Positions 42,453 through 52,280 are shown, counted from the stretch's first letter. The stretch is 64,000 bases of DNA from Calothrix sp. NIES-2100 (GCF_002368195.1 NZ_AP018178.1:4436721-4500720), one strand, 5' to 3'. Translations and numbers: made by a program. The notes: a model not told the origin generated them from the letters alone.

Positions 42453-43957
42453 AAAATCATTCTTCTCAAGTCATCGTACTTTTCTTTACTCAACCGATAA
42501 ATTTCTGGACTGGGTTTACCGACAATATGTCCTTGAATATATTTCACACCAATTTCTTGTAGCCGATGTAAGCTAATCGGCGTAGTTTCGTCTATACCTT
42601 CGACAATTACATTCGAGGGATTGAGATTATTTGCTCCTACTAATTCATGCACAAAGCGAATAATTATATCACAAGGTTGATGATCCAAAATATTGCGATC
42701 GATTTTGACATGGGATGGGTTCAATCCGGCTAAACGAGAAACTGAAGCGTAACCAACTCCAAAGTCATCAATGGCAAATCTAATATGTAATTGTTTCACA
42801 TATTCCAGCAATTTATGCTTGAAAAATCTTAAAGGTGAATTCAACCGCACACCATCATTAAATTGTGGGATTTCGGTTTTTTCAGAAATTTCCAAGATGA
42901 GATTTCTAGATGTAATCGTTTTTTCTTGCAGAACTTGACGGACTGTTTGAAAATAAGCAGTTCTGATTAAAGATTCTGGATAAACGTTAACTGATAATGG
43001 TACTATATCTTTAGATCTGTTTTGTTGGGATTTTTTTCTCGCTTCTTGATAACTATAAGTAGCAGTTCTGAGAAAATATTGGTCGAGTTCAATGGTAAAT
43101 CTTGGCCCCCACATTTCCGCAGCCTGAAATAAATCTACAGGCGCGGTTAAGGTATCGGGATCTCTGGCTAAAGCTTCCCAACTGCTGATAAATAATTCGT
43201 CAGCATCTAAATGCAGAACTGGTTCAAAATAAACTATCATTCTTTGCAGACGCTCACAAAATAGTTGAAATCTGCGTTCATATAAATTTGCTGCCACAAA
43301 TCCAAAATCTTTCTTTAGATCATCAAGAATAGCTGCTTCTACTAATGCCGGATTATACGAGAATTTATGACAAGCGTGATAAAAGCTTGATAATATCCGC
43401 CCGTATATATCTCCCAAAAGATAGGAATCTTGGGGGATACCACAAACCACAATTACCTCAGCTTCGGGTAGACTTTTTAAAGGTATAAGTACAAAAGCTC
43501 TGCTCTCACCATTTTTATCTTCATGTAGTCGATAAATACCATGATAACCAGGGTTAAAAATTGCTAATCGGGAAATAGTAGGTAAAATATGTGAGTTGAA
43601 AGTATTAAAATAAAAGTTATGGTCTAGATTTGGATCGGGTTTGCTATGTGATTTAACATACCAATTATCTTGTTGTTCGATGCCCAATATGAATACAAAA
43701 TCAACTTCAGAAGTTTGTCTAATAATATTTAAAATATGATGAGCATTATCAAAGTTTAGATTTAAACTATGATTAACTAAATCGGTTAATTGTTGTATTA
43801 AATTACCGAGCAAAGTTTCGTAGGGTTCGAGAAAACTACGTAGTTGAAATATTGGTAATTCCAGATTGTATATATCTCCTGATGGTTGTACTCTGCCTAA
43901 CTTGACTTCTTTTAAGTTATTGTATTGAATATCTTCCAGCTTTGGTGTAAATGTCAT
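42440..43957 (-). CDS. EAL-domain protein (cyclic-di-GMP phosphodiesterase)
   Basis: The C-terminal half is an EAL domain: SSWEALARDP (EAL motif), LSVNVYPESLIRTAYF (Asn), LILEISEKTEI (Glu), FAIDDFGVGYASVSRLA (DDFG), HVKIDRNIL (Lys), VIVEGIDE (Glu) and IQGHIVGKP (Gln). All metal and catalytic positions expected of an active c-di-GMP hydrolase seem present. The N-terminal half (about 1-230) resembles a GAF-like sensor. The frame is open to 44026, but residues before MTFTPK come from a repeat, so ATG 43957 is preferred (505 aa). The final codons lie in the right arm of the 42170 element. Confidence 0.85.
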   Translation of the reverse strand: MTFTPKLEDIQYNNLKEVKLGRVQPSGDIYNLELPIFQLRSFLEPYETLLGNLIQQLTDLVNHSLNLNFDNAHHILNIIRQTSEVDFVFILGIEQQDNWYVKSHSKPDPNLDHNFYFNTFNSHILPTISRLAIFNPGYHGIYRLHEDKNGESRAFVLIPLKSLPEAEVIVVCGIPQDSYLLGDIYGRILSSFYHACHKFSYNPALVEAAILDDLKKDFGFVAANLYERRFQLFCERLQRMIVYFEPVLHLDADELFISSWEALARDPDTLTAPVDLFQAAEMWGPRFTIELDQYFLRTATYSYQEARKKSQQNRSKDIVPLSVNVYPESLIRTAYFQTVRQVLQEKTITSRNLILEISEKTEIPQFNDGVRLNSPLRFFKHKLLEYVKQLHIRFAIDDFGVGYASVSRLAGLNPSHVKIDRNILDHQPCDIIIRFVHELVGANNLNPSNVIVEGIDETTPISLHRLQEIGVKYIQGHIVGKPSPEIYRLSKEKYDDLRRMILEDV

Positions 43958-44083
43958 ACTTAATACCATGTAAAGAAAAGCACAAAAGTAGTATATCTTC
44001 TTTACTGGAAAATGGGCATGGGGCATGGGTCAAGGGGCATGGGAAAGAGAGTTTTTTATGTTTGGTTGTGGGATTTTCCCGTG

Positions 44084-44232
44084 ATATCATGTCCTTTTGA
44101 TTACTTACTAAATCCGAAGAACCCCACCCCGCCAAAGCTACGCTTTGTCTCCCCTCCCCGCTTGCGGGGAGGGGATTAAGGGGTGGGGTGCAATGACTAT
44201 GGGAATCATAACTAATTACCCGGACATGATAT
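44084..44232. repeat. 149-bp palindromic miniature element (twin copy 1)
   Basis: Terminal repeats ATATCATGTCC and GGACATGATAT bound a cassette with ACCCCACCCCG...CGGGGTGGGG-type arms (here CCCCTCCCCGC TTGCGGGGAGGGG and GGGGTGGGGT). The next copy, at 48756, has the same length and near-identical sequence. The remaining spacer to 44359 includes HIP1 sites but no gene. Confidence 0.85.
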
Positions 44233-44359
44233 GAATGGCTAGCATGTGCTTATAGTTTCCCGATTGTTAGCTTTATTCAACACTCCTGCCAAAGTCCTTT
44301 CTCTCCTTCTGCGTGAGAGGAGGGAACTGGAAGAGCGATCGCTCTTATTGTGCCATCCG

Positions 44360-47300
44360 TTAGCGATCGCGATTCAGCAATTGCACAATTGTTTGCACTA
44401 ACTCATCGGGATCAATCGGTTTGGTGATATGGATCTGAAATCCGGCGGCTAAGGCTTGTTGCTGGTTGATTTCTCCGGCGTAAGCAGTCAGGGCGATCGC
44501 TTTGATGGTTCCTCCCTGTTCGGGTGAGCATTTTCTAATTTGCCGCATCAGGGAATAACCATCAGTGTCTGGCATCCCGATATCACATAGTAGCAAATCG
44601 GGGAGAGATTGATTCAACATACTCAATGCTTGGGTTGCACAAGCGGCTGTGGTGACATGTGCGCCTGCTTGGGTGAGGATGAAAGCTGCTAATTCACGCA
44701 TATCTCTATCATCATCTACAACCAATATTTGAATATCTGTGAGGTTGGTTGGTAGTGAATGACTGCTCCCGCCTGATAGTTTCTGGGCGATTGGATTTAA
44801 AGGTAGTCGCACGGTGAATGTTGCACCTAAATTCTGTCCTAAACTCTCTGCGTGAACGGTTCCGCCATGCAGTTCAGTTAAATGGCGGACAATCGCTAGT
44901 CCCAAACCCAGTCCGCCAAATTTACGTGTACTTGTACCGTCTTCTTGGCGGAAGTATTCAAACACATGAGGTAAAAATTCTCGGCTGATACCAGTTCCTG
45001 TATCTTTGACTTGAATTTGCGCATACATGTCAACCTGCTCTAATTTTACTTCAATTCTTCCCCCTGAAGGTGTAAACTTCACAGCATTGGAGATTAAATT
45101 CCAGACAATTTGTTGCAGGCGGTTACTATCCCCAGCAACGCTGCCGGTGATTTGGTTGATTTTAGTCTGGATTTGAATGCTTTTGGCTGCTGCTGCTAGT
45201 CTGACTGTTTCTGTGGCTGCTTCAATTGTGGCAACTAAATTAACGGGAGCGATATTTAAAGTAATTTTGCCTTGGAGAATGCGGGAGACATCCAACAAAT
45301 CCTCAATTAATTGGGCTTGCAGCTGGGCGTTGCGTTCGATTGTTTCTAAGGCGAGGTTGACTTTTGTGGGATTTAGGCGCTGAGTCCGGAGCATTCTTGT
45401 CCAGCCGAGAATCGGATTCAGGGGCGATCGCAATTCGTGGGAGAGAACGGCGAGAAATTCGTCTTTGATGCGGTTGGCGGCTTCGGCTTTGGCGCGATCT
45501 CGTTGCGCTGTGCGGTACAATTGGGCATTGTCAATTGCTAAGGAAGCTCGGTGAGCTAGTTCTTCTGCTAGTTGTAAATGGCTCTGGTCATATTGTTTGC
45601 CAGATTCGGCAGCAATAAAGGAAATGACACCGAAAATTCGGGTTTGGGTGCGTAGCGGTACTGTCATTACCGATTTAAACCCAACCTCGCGCAAAATTTC
45701 TAAATGTTCTGAATCGCGGGCGGCTTGGACAAGTAATTCATCGGGAATATCGGTTAAAAAATCCGATCGCCCGGTTCGCAATGTCAATGCTGCACCACGC
45801 GGCTCTTCGGGATTCAGGGGATATTTCTCGTTAATTTGATGCGCCCATTCGAGTTTGGCTGGGTCGGTGTGGGCGATCGCAATCTGCTCAATTCCACCAT
45901 CTTCTGTAACCATGTGGATTGTACACCAATCTGCCAACTCAGGTACTATCAGCTGTGCTACTTGCTCTAAGGTAGTTTGGTAATCCAGGGATGAAGCCAG
46001 GACTGCACTCGCTTGAGATAGAAAGCGTTGACCATGCTCTAACTTTACTTGCTCTGTGACATCTAAAACATAGGCTAATACCTGTTCTACCTGATGTGTT
46101 GAGGTTTTTGTGGGTAGATAGTATACATTGTAGTAACCGGGGGAGCGATCGCTACGTGCGGGAACGTTGATTGCTAAATTGGGGCAGATAAAGGGATTGC
46201 CTGTGGTGTAAATCGAGTGAAAAATTTCCACTATATTGGCATCGGATTCACCAAAAACTTCGGCAATTGAACGCCCAAAGTGTTGTTCGCGCTTGAGTCC
46301 GTTGATTGTGGCTAAAGCTTGATTAATGGCAATATATCGCTGCTGGCCATCTAACAGCGCAATTCCTACCGGAGAAGTTTCAAAAATCGTTGTCAGTTGG
46401 CGCTGTGCCAGTTCTCTTTCCTGTTCAGCTTGCTTGCGTTGGGTGATTTCCACGGAAACGCCAGTCATGCGGATTGCCCGCCCAGTTTGATCGCGATAAA
46501 CTTGCCCTTGCCCGTTGTACCAGCGGATCGCCCCGTCTGGGGTAATTACCCGATATTCTAAATTGTAGATTGGTTCGCCGGCGATCGCGCGTTGCACCGT
46601 TTGTATTACCTGTGGGCGATCGTCTGGATGAATAATCGCAAAAAAACCTTCTACTGTCCCTGCTTGAATGCCCCATACATCCACGGCATTGGGCGAACAT
46701 ACTACATGATTGGCGAGCAAATCTATGTCCCAAGCAATTATTTGCGCCGAAGATAAAGCAAGCTGTAGGCGTTCTTCTGTGTGCCTCTGGTTGTCTTCAA
46801 TTTCTTTGAGTCGAGTTACATCCTGAAACATACAAATGCCTATAGCCGGATGCCCATACATGGCGGGTAAGGTTTCACCCCAGCATAAAGTTGCGCGTAT
46901 TCCCTTAGAAGAATGCCAGTTTACCTGATAGTTTTGTAACCGTTCTCCTTGGGCGATGAGTACCGCAGGCATTCTGGCGGTGGGAATGCGCACCCCGTTG
47001 TCATCGGTGCAATAAGAAGCTTGGGGATATTCGCCAACAGATTTGTGTTTCGCTAAGTCACCGCCTGCTAATTCATTCGCCATCCGGTTGGCGAAGGTGA
47101 TTTTTGCTGTCTCTGGTTCAATAAACACCATTGGTGTGGGCATCAAATCTAAGACTGTTTCTAACCACCGCTGCTGATTTGTTAAAATCTCAGCTTGCTG
47201 TCTTAGCTTGGCTTCCGCCTGCTTGCGTGCGGTGATATCTTGGAAGACGGTAACAGCTGCCACAATTTGATTTTGCTGATTGCGAATTGGTGCAGAATTG

Positions 47301-48613
47301 ACAGTAATAAAAATATGGCTACCATCACTGTGATGTAGCTCGATTTCTTCGTTGGCGATCGCTTCACCCCTCAAGAGCGATCGCACCAAGGGATACTCAT
47401 TAGTAGCATAGATCTCGCCATTACCGCGCAGGGCTGTAAATGGCACAATCAGCTCATATTCCTCCAGTTCTAGCGACTGTTCATAGCCGTACCCCAGAAT
47501 CTGTTTGGCTTGTTCGTTAGTCAGAACCAGTTTGCCAGAAGCAGCATCAGCAATCATCACACCTGCTGGCATTTGTCGCAACACCGCTTCAAACCGCTTG
47601 CGTTCGGTTTCCAACTCTTGCAATAATCGTTCCTGTTCCGCCTGGGCTTGTTTGCGTTGTGTGATATCACGGAAATAAATCGCCACACCTTCAGCAGATG
47701 GATAGGCATGAACTTCTATCCAACACTGAACAGGCTCACCAAATTCTTCCCAAGAAACAGGGACTTGTTCGGCAACTGCGCGATGGATTTCTTGATACGA
47801 TATACTACCTACTAACTCCGGAAATACCTCAAGCCAAACATGCTTTCCCAGGATTTCATCTGGCGTTTTCTGAAGAATTTTCGCCGCTGCCTGATTTACA
47901 TAGGTGTAGCGCCAATTGCTATCAAAAGCGACAAAGGCATCCGTAATACTTTCCAGAATCGTTGTTACTTGGCGCTCAGTTTCTTGAGCCGCAAACAGTT
48001 GACTGTGCTGTTGTTGGGCTTCCCGGCTGGCGGTAATATCTCGGCTAATGACGACAACTGATATGGGCGTTCCTTCACTATCTAATTCTGGAACTAACCG
48101 AGCCTGATAGAATCGTATCCCAAACGGAGTGGTAAATTCAAATTCAATCTCTTGTTGTTGAGCTGTCGCAAACACCAGTCTTAAATGCTCTTCCCAAAAC
48201 CGATAAATTGGATCTGAGATAACTTCCGCCAGCGATTTACCAAGTAGTACATCTCGGGAACATCCCAGAACTTCCTCCACAACCCGGTTAACATAGAGGT
48301 AACGAATTTGCGCATCGAACCGAGCGATCGCATCGGGCGCATTGTCTAATAAAGCTTCTAAATCTTGTTTTTGACGTTGTAAATTGGCGATCGCTTCCGG
48401 CTGCGTAATACACCTAAAACAATTATCATCGGGATCGGCTTCATCACCAAAGCTACGGGCAATAAATTCAATCATCTCCGAACGAGAAATTCCTCGCTTA
48501 TGAGCCGCCTCATCGAGCGATCGCCAAGCTGTATTCGTCAGAGATAAGCTAACCCGTTGTTTTATTTCTTCCTTCCAATTGCTAACAAACTTACCACTGG
48601 CGTCGCGTTTCAT
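44360..48613 (-). CDS. Hybrid histidine kinase with RHH-like N-terminus, six PAS, GAF and receiver domains
   Basis: The 1417-aa cytoplasmic protein opens with a ribbon-helix-helix-like segment (about 20-55, RVSLSLTNTAWRSLDEAAHK then RGISRSEMIEFIARSF). Six PAS domains follow, recognisable by LDNAPDAIARFDAQIRYLYV, AFVAFDSNWRYTYVNQ, QMPAGVMIADAASGKL, LMPTPMVFIEPETAK, QIIAWDIDLL and TSPVGIALLDGQQRY. Then a GAF domain (about 890-1040), HisKA with His1059 in LSHELRSPLNPI, HATPase (NAVKFTPSGG, FGGLGLGLAI) and a C-terminal receiver with Asp1344 in LLCDIGMPDTDG. It is flanked by two copies of a 149-bp palindromic element. Confidence 0.93.
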   Translation of the reverse strand: MKRDASGKFVSNWKEEIKQRVSLSLTNTAWRSLDEAAHKRGISRSEMIEFIARSFGDEADPDDNCFRCITQPEAIANLQRQKQDLEALLDNAPDAIARFDAQIRYLYVNRVVEEVLGCSRDVLLGKSLAEVISDPIYRFWEEHLRLVFATAQQQEIEFEFTTPFGIRFYQARLVPELDSEGTPISVVVISRDITASREAQQQHSQLFAAQETERQVTTILESITDAFVAFDSNWRYTYVNQAAAKILQKTPDEILGKHVWLEVFPELVGSISYQEIHRAVAEQVPVSWEEFGEPVQCWIEVHAYPSAEGVAIYFRDITQRKQAQAEQERLLQELETERKRFEAVLRQMPAGVMIADAASGKLVLTNEQAKQILGYGYEQSLELEEYELIVPFTALRGNGEIYATNEYPLVRSLLRGEAIANEEIELHHSDGSHIFITVNSAPIRNQQNQIVAAVTVFQDITARKQAEAKLRQQAEILTNQQRWLETVLDLMPTPMVFIEPETAKITFANRMANELAGGDLAKHKSVGEYPQASYCTDDNGVRIPTARMPAVLIAQGERLQNYQVNWHSSKGIRATLCWGETLPAMYGHPAIGICMFQDVTRLKEIEDNQRHTEERLQLALSSAQIIAWDIDLLANHVVCSPNAVDVWGIQAGTVEGFFAIIHPDDRPQVIQTVQRAIAGEPIYNLEYRVITPDGAIRWYNGQGQVYRDQTGRAIRMTGVSVEITQRKQAEQERELAQRQLTTIFETSPVGIALLDGQQRYIAINQALATINGLKREQHFGRSIAEVFGESDANIVEIFHSIYTTGNPFICPNLAINVPARSDRSPGYYNVYYLPTKTSTHQVEQVLAYVLDVTEQVKLEHGQRFLSQASAVLASSLDYQTTLEQVAQLIVPELADWCTIHMVTEDGGIEQIAIAHTDPAKLEWAHQINEKYPLNPEEPRGAALTLRTGRSDFLTDIPDELLVQAARDSEHLEILREVGFKSVMTVPLRTQTRIFGVISFIAAESGKQYDQSHLQLAEELAHRASLAIDNAQLYRTAQRDRAKAEAANRIKDEFLAVLSHELRSPLNPILGWTRMLRTQRLNPTKVNLALETIERNAQLQAQLIEDLLDVSRILQGKITLNIAPVNLVATIEAATETVRLAAAAKSIQIQTKINQITGSVAGDSNRLQQIVWNLISNAVKFTPSGGRIEVKLEQVDMYAQIQVKDTGTGISREFLPHVFEYFRQEDGTSTRKFGGLGLGLAIVRHLTELHGGTVHAESLGQNLGATFTVRLPLNPIAQKLSGGSSHSLPTNLTDIQILVVDDDRDMRELAAFILTQAGAHVTTAACATQALSMLNQSLPDLLLCDIGMPDTDGYSLMRQIRKCSPEQGGTIKAIALTAYAGEINQQQALAAGFQIHITKPIDPDELVQTIVQLLNRDR

Positions 48614-48755
48614 GAATTTTCATCCGTATGCATACACGGTCTTTTCTATTGAATTCAAATTCCGCCCTTATCGGGAACTCCCTTAAGACTGAACTTGTAA
48701 TTCATGAACTACTCACCAACAACCGCAAGAGGTATGCTTTTTGTGCTTTTGTCTT

Positions 48756-48904
48756 ATATCATGTCCGCTTGATTACTTACTAAATCCCAAGAACCCCACC
48801 CCGACAAAGCGACGCTTTGTCTCCCCTCCCCGCAAGCGGGGAGGGGATTAAGGGGTGGGGTGCAGTGACTATGGGAATCATAACTAATTACCCGGACTTG
48901 ATAT
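48756..48904. repeat. 149-bp palindromic miniature element (twin copy 2)
   Basis: ATATCATGTCC at 48756 and GGACTTGATAT to 48904, same length and orientation as the 44084 copy, differing at a handful of bases (for example GACAAAGCGACG for GCCAAAGCTACG). The two copies bracket the hybrid kinase gene. Confidence 0.85.
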
Positions 48905-48981
48905 TACAGATCAAGGCTATTTTGGGTAGTTGTATTTGCTACATGTCGGATTTTTCCCTTGCTGGGGACTTCTGCCCAGCG

Positions 48982-50355
48982 TTAAACCACTGGTGCTGAT
49001 ACCACACCTTTGGCTTCCAGCACAGATGCAACTTTTAAAATTAACGCTTCATTGTAGGGTGCAGCGATTAATTGCACACCTAAAGGTAGAGAATTTGGGC
49101 GCACAATTGGCACCGATAACACAGGTAAACCAATAAAAGATAATGGTTGGGTAAATAAGCCGAGATGGGGACGAACTAACAATTCCTCACCATCTAAAAT
49201 CATAGTTTGTTGCCCAATTAATGGAGCAGCAATTGGTGTAGTGGGCGCAAGAATGATATCGACATTTTTAAATATTTCCCGGAGGCGATCGCGATACCAT
49301 CTTCTAAACCGCTGTGCTTGCAAATACCATTGATTGGGGATTAACGCCCCAGCCAAAAAGCGATCGCGCGTAGCAATATCAAAATCTTCGGGACGCGATC
49401 GCAATTTATCTAAATGCAGATTTGCCCCTTCACTGGCTGTAATCACAAATGCTGCTGCTCTAGCCCTGGCTGACTCTGGTATCGTCACATACTCATTCAC
49501 ATCTAAAGCTTTTGCTACCTGTTCTAATGCTGCCAATGCTTCCGGCGCTGCACCCCTAGCAAAATACTCATCAGCAATCGCAATTTTGATACCAGATATA
49601 TCTTGATTGAGTTGTGGTAAACATAATTGAGGGGGACGTTTTGTACATACCGGATCGCGATCGTCTGCACCTTGGAGGATATCAAATACTGTAGCAATAT
49701 CCCTTACCGAACGCGCAAAATGTCCAACATGATCGAGACTGGTAGAAAATAAAGCTACCCCAGCCTGAGACAACCTACCATAAGTCGGTTTTAAACCAAA
49801 AATCCCGCAAAAAGCCGCCGGCACACGAATCGAACCATTAGTATCAGAACCCAGCGTTAACGGAACCAAATCCGCCGCCACCGCCGCAGCTGAACCACCA
49901 GAAGAACCCCCAGCCACACGCTGTAAATCATGGGGATTGTGAGTTGCACCATAATGGGAATTTTCCGTCACAAACCCATAGGCGTACTCATCCATATTTA
50001 CAGCACCAACCAACACCGCACCAGCCTGCTTCAACCGCGCCACTGCTGTTGCATCTTCCTTAGCTGGGGGATTTTCCGCATTAATTTTCGCACCGGCTAA
50101 AGTCGTCAACCCAGCGATATTGTAGAGATTCTTCGCTGCAAAAGGCACACCAGCCAACACCCCAGGATCATTACCTTGGGCAACTTCCCCGTCAATTCTG
50201 CTTGCATCTGCTAAAGCCGCTTCCGCAATTATCGCCGTAAAACAATTCAATTCGCGATCGCGTGCAGCAATTTTAGCCAACGCCGCCTGAGTCACCTCCA
50301 CCGCGCTAATTTTACCCTCACGCACAGCCGCAGCTATGGATACAGCATCATTCAT
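48982..50355 (-). CDS. atzE: Amidase-signature protein, AtzE-like
   Basis: The 457-aa amidase carries the signature region RVAGGSSGGSAAAVAADLVP, then LTLGSDTNGSIRVPAAFCG, with the Ser-cisSer-Lys triad (Lys in PFAAKNLYNIAG, cis-Ser in GGSSGGS, nucleophile Ser in DTNGSIRVP). The order and sequence resemble AtzE, the large subunit of 1-carboxybiuret hydrolase. Its start overlaps by 4 bp the small gene upstream encoding an AtzG-like protein, the known partner. In AtzEG complexes, AtzE hydrolyses 1-carboxybiuret to urea-1,3-dicarboxylate. No cyanuric acid hydrolase or allophanate hydrolase gene is nearby, so the natural substrate may differ. Confidence 0.82.
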   Translation of the reverse strand: MNDAVSIAAAVREGKISAVEVTQAALAKIAARDRELNCFTAIIAEAALADASRIDGEVAQGNDPGVLAGVPFAAKNLYNIAGLTTLAGAKINAENPPAKEDATAVARLKQAGAVLVGAVNMDEYAYGFVTENSHYGATHNPHDLQRVAGGSSGGSAAAVAADLVPLTLGSDTNGSIRVPAAFCGIFGLKPTYGRLSQAGVALFSTSLDHVGHFARSVRDIATVFDILQGADDRDPVCTKRPPQLCLPQLNQDISGIKIAIADEYFARGAAPEALAALEQVAKALDVNEYVTIPESARARAAAFVITASEGANLHLDKLRSRPEDFDIATRDRFLAGALIPNQWYLQAQRFRRWYRDRLREIFKNVDIILAPTTPIAAPLIGQQTMILDGEELLVRPHLGLFTQPLSFIGLPVLSVPIVRPNSLPLGVQLIAAPYNEALILKVASVLEAKGVVSAPVV

Positions 50356-50540
50356 GGTTCAAATATGGGTGCAACTTCAATATCTTCCGGTATAGGGAAT
50401 TCATTAACAAGAGAAGCGATCGCTTTAATTCTCTCAAAATTTGCCACCACCCCATCACGATACTCATCCCGCAACCGCAAATCCACCAGCAACGCCATCC
50501 GATCCACATACTCACCCACATCAAACCCTTGACTCTCCAT
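50352..50540 (-). CDS. atzG: AtzG-like small subunit (DUF4089)
   Basis: The 62-aa protein reads FDVGEYVDRMALLVDLRLRD then VVANFERIKAIASLVNEFPI and ends IEVAPIFEP. This is the pattern of DUF4089/AtzG proteins: an alpha-helical subunit with a C-terminal EVAPVFEP-type motif that docks on AtzE. The stop overlaps the atzE start by 4 bp, indicating coupled translation. Confidence 0.8.
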   Translation of the reverse strand: MESQGFDVGEYVDRMALLVDLRLRDEYRDGVVANFERIKAIASLVNEFPIPEDIEVAPIFEP

Positions 50541-50578
50541 CCCTCCTCCTCCGCGCCCTCTGCGCCTGGTGCAGTTCC

Positions 50579-50929
50579 TTAACCTAAATCTACAACCTCT
50601 GGCGGCAACTCAAACATACCATCTTCTCCAGAGTCAAAAGCGATCGCCCCAAACACAGCATCAATATTTAACTCCCCATAAATATGCGGAAATAACTCAC
50701 CGATTTCCGCCTCCTCATAACGAACTTCCGCCTGAACTTTATCAGCATCAATAAATAGTAATACCAAACCCTTTTGATTAAAGAAAAACCTATTAGCCAC
50801 CTTAACTATTTGATTAGCTTCCGAACAATGGATAAACCCCTCAATATCCAGAGAATCAGCCCGATAGCTACCGATAATTTTTGCATCTTCCCATTGTTCA
50901 GCTTGCGTAATATGGAGAATGTTTTTCAT
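50579..50929 (-). CDS. DUF952 family protein
   Basis: The 116-aa protein starts MKNILHITQAEQWEDAKIIG and contains SYRADSLDIEGFIHCSEANQ, then VLLFIDADKVQAEVRYE and LFPHIYGELNIDAV. These match DUF952, a small family with a conserved GFIHCS motif, resembling RNA 2'-phosphotransferase/ADP-ribose-binding folds in structure comparisons. Function not established. It lies 38 bp upstream of atzG on the same strand. Confidence 0.85.
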   Translation of the reverse strand: MKNILHITQAEQWEDAKIIGSYRADSLDIEGFIHCSEANQIVKVANRFFFNQKGLVLLFIDADKVQAEVRYEEAEIGELFPHIYGELNIDAVFGAIAFDSGEDGMFELPPEVVDLG

Positions 50930-51005
50930 GTTGTTTGCATCATTTTGCGAATATCATCTAAAGGCGATTCAGGTTCAGTTAGCTCATTGGAATAAAATTC
51001 TAGAT

Positions 51006-51344
51006 CTACATTATCTTTTTTTTTCCATTGGGTGAAATAGACAAAATTATTGTTATTTCTCCTGACTCCCAACCTTTACTGCCTATTTTTAATAATTTAC
51101 ATTGTTTTACAACTTGGAACTTGATTAAATCTATAGAAATATCTTGCTCATAAATTTTAAAACTTTGAAAGTGAGAAATAAAATATAAAGTTGCAACAGT
51201 AACGTTACTACCACAATTCAAAGGTTGCTTTTCTCTAATTCCTTTTATAACCAACTCTTTTAACCTACTTACCGTAAAACTGTCTGTAGCAATTAGAATG
51301 ATGTCGTCATCACAATCTAGGGGAGTAAAGTTATTATTCATCAC
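51006..51344 (-). CDS. KGK-domain-like protein
   Basis: The 112-aa protein begins NNNFTPLDCDDDIILIATDS, continues FTVSRLKELVIKGIREKQPL and ends KIGSKGWESGEITIILSISP. The KGW-x-x-GEI block and the FTPLDCDDD start are typical of the KGK family, small cyanobacterial proteins of unknown function that occur in multiple copies. No catalytic residues are evident. Confidence 0.75.
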   Translation of the reverse strand: MMNNNFTPLDCDDDIILIATDSFTVSRLKELVIKGIREKQPLNCGSNVTVATLYFISHFQSFKIYEQDISIDLIKFQVVKQCKLLKIGSKGWESGEITIILSISPNGKKKIM

Positions 51345-51509
51345 AATGTACCCAATGTCTAGGTGATAATTTTAACTAAATATTTTAATCCGCATTTTTT
51401 CACATCAATCCGGTAAAAATACTGAAATAAACCACCTAAAAAACTTTGCGCCTTTGCGCCTTTGCGTGAAATAAGTAGACGGGCATACTTAAACGTAAGA
51501 TGTCATTGC

Positions 51510-51552
51510 GAGGAACGAAGCAATCCCAGTCTTTGCGATTGCTTCGTTCCTC
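51510..51552. repeat. Perfect 16-bp inverted repeat
   Basis: GAGGAACGAAGCAATC (51510-51525) and GATTGCTTCGTTCCTC (51537-51552) around 11 nt, followed by CTACGAGACGCTACGCGAAC, a common Nostocales repeat. It lies in the 400-bp gap between the KGK gene and the lipoprotein pseudogene, in which no gene is seen. Confidence 0.8.
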
Positions 51553-51746
51553 TCTACGAGACGCTACGCGAACGCAATCACAGAAAATATTTGGCTGATT
51601 TCCATTGTTCGCATTGGGTGATGTAGAAGATAGGCTTCAGCCTAGTAAATTTTATCATTTGTTAATGTTGATAAAATTCTGGGAACTATAATAACGAACC
51701 TTTCAAAAGACAGAAAGAAGTTTTGATATCTAACCAGAGTGCAAGC

Positions 51747-52280
51747 ATGAAGAACCTTAAATACCTATCTATTGCAGCATTATTACTGATAATTTCAGCC
51801 TGTACACCTTCGCAGTAAGCAAAAGTAGAGCCTTCATCATCTCAAGCAAATGCTGCTGATACTCCTAAAGTTGAAGCAACTTCAAAAGCAGTCAAAGGCA
51901 AAGTTAATCTTAAAGGTTGGGAAATTAAAGTTACAGGTATTAAATATGCAGGACAGAAAATTGAAGGAAAGTACCGAACATATGAAGCAGCCGAAGTTTG
52001 GACAGTGGTTTCCGTAACCCTTAAAAACACAAGTGGTAAAAGACAACGACAAGAAGATGCATGGGTTTATCTTGTACTTTCAAAGTTAGTTGACTCAAAA
52101 GGCAACAAATACGATACTAAAGAGAGAGAGAGCAAATATGATATTAATTTGGCAGGTAAACCTTTTGCTCCAGGTGAAGCTCGTTCTATAGATTTACTAT
52201 TCGATACTCCTAAAGGTATCAAGGCAGATAAATTTATAATTACTAATGAGAAGTTGGAAGATATAGCTTTAAAACTCTAA
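51747..52280 (+). pseudogene. DUF4352-like lipoprotein with premature stop at codon 24
   Basis: The frame starts ATG 51747 with a signal and lipobox (LLLIISACTPSQ) and hits TAA at 51816-51818. The same frame then stays open to 52280 with no other stop, encoding KVEPSSSQANAADTP, KGWEIKVTGIKYAGQ, VVSVTLKNTSGK and SIDLLFDTPKG. This is the pattern of a DUF4352-type immunoglobulin-like lipoprotein. A single C-to-T change (CAG-CAA to CAG-TAA) would explain the stop. A shorter protein could start at an internal GTG at 52005, but it would lack the export signal. Confidence 0.75.
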
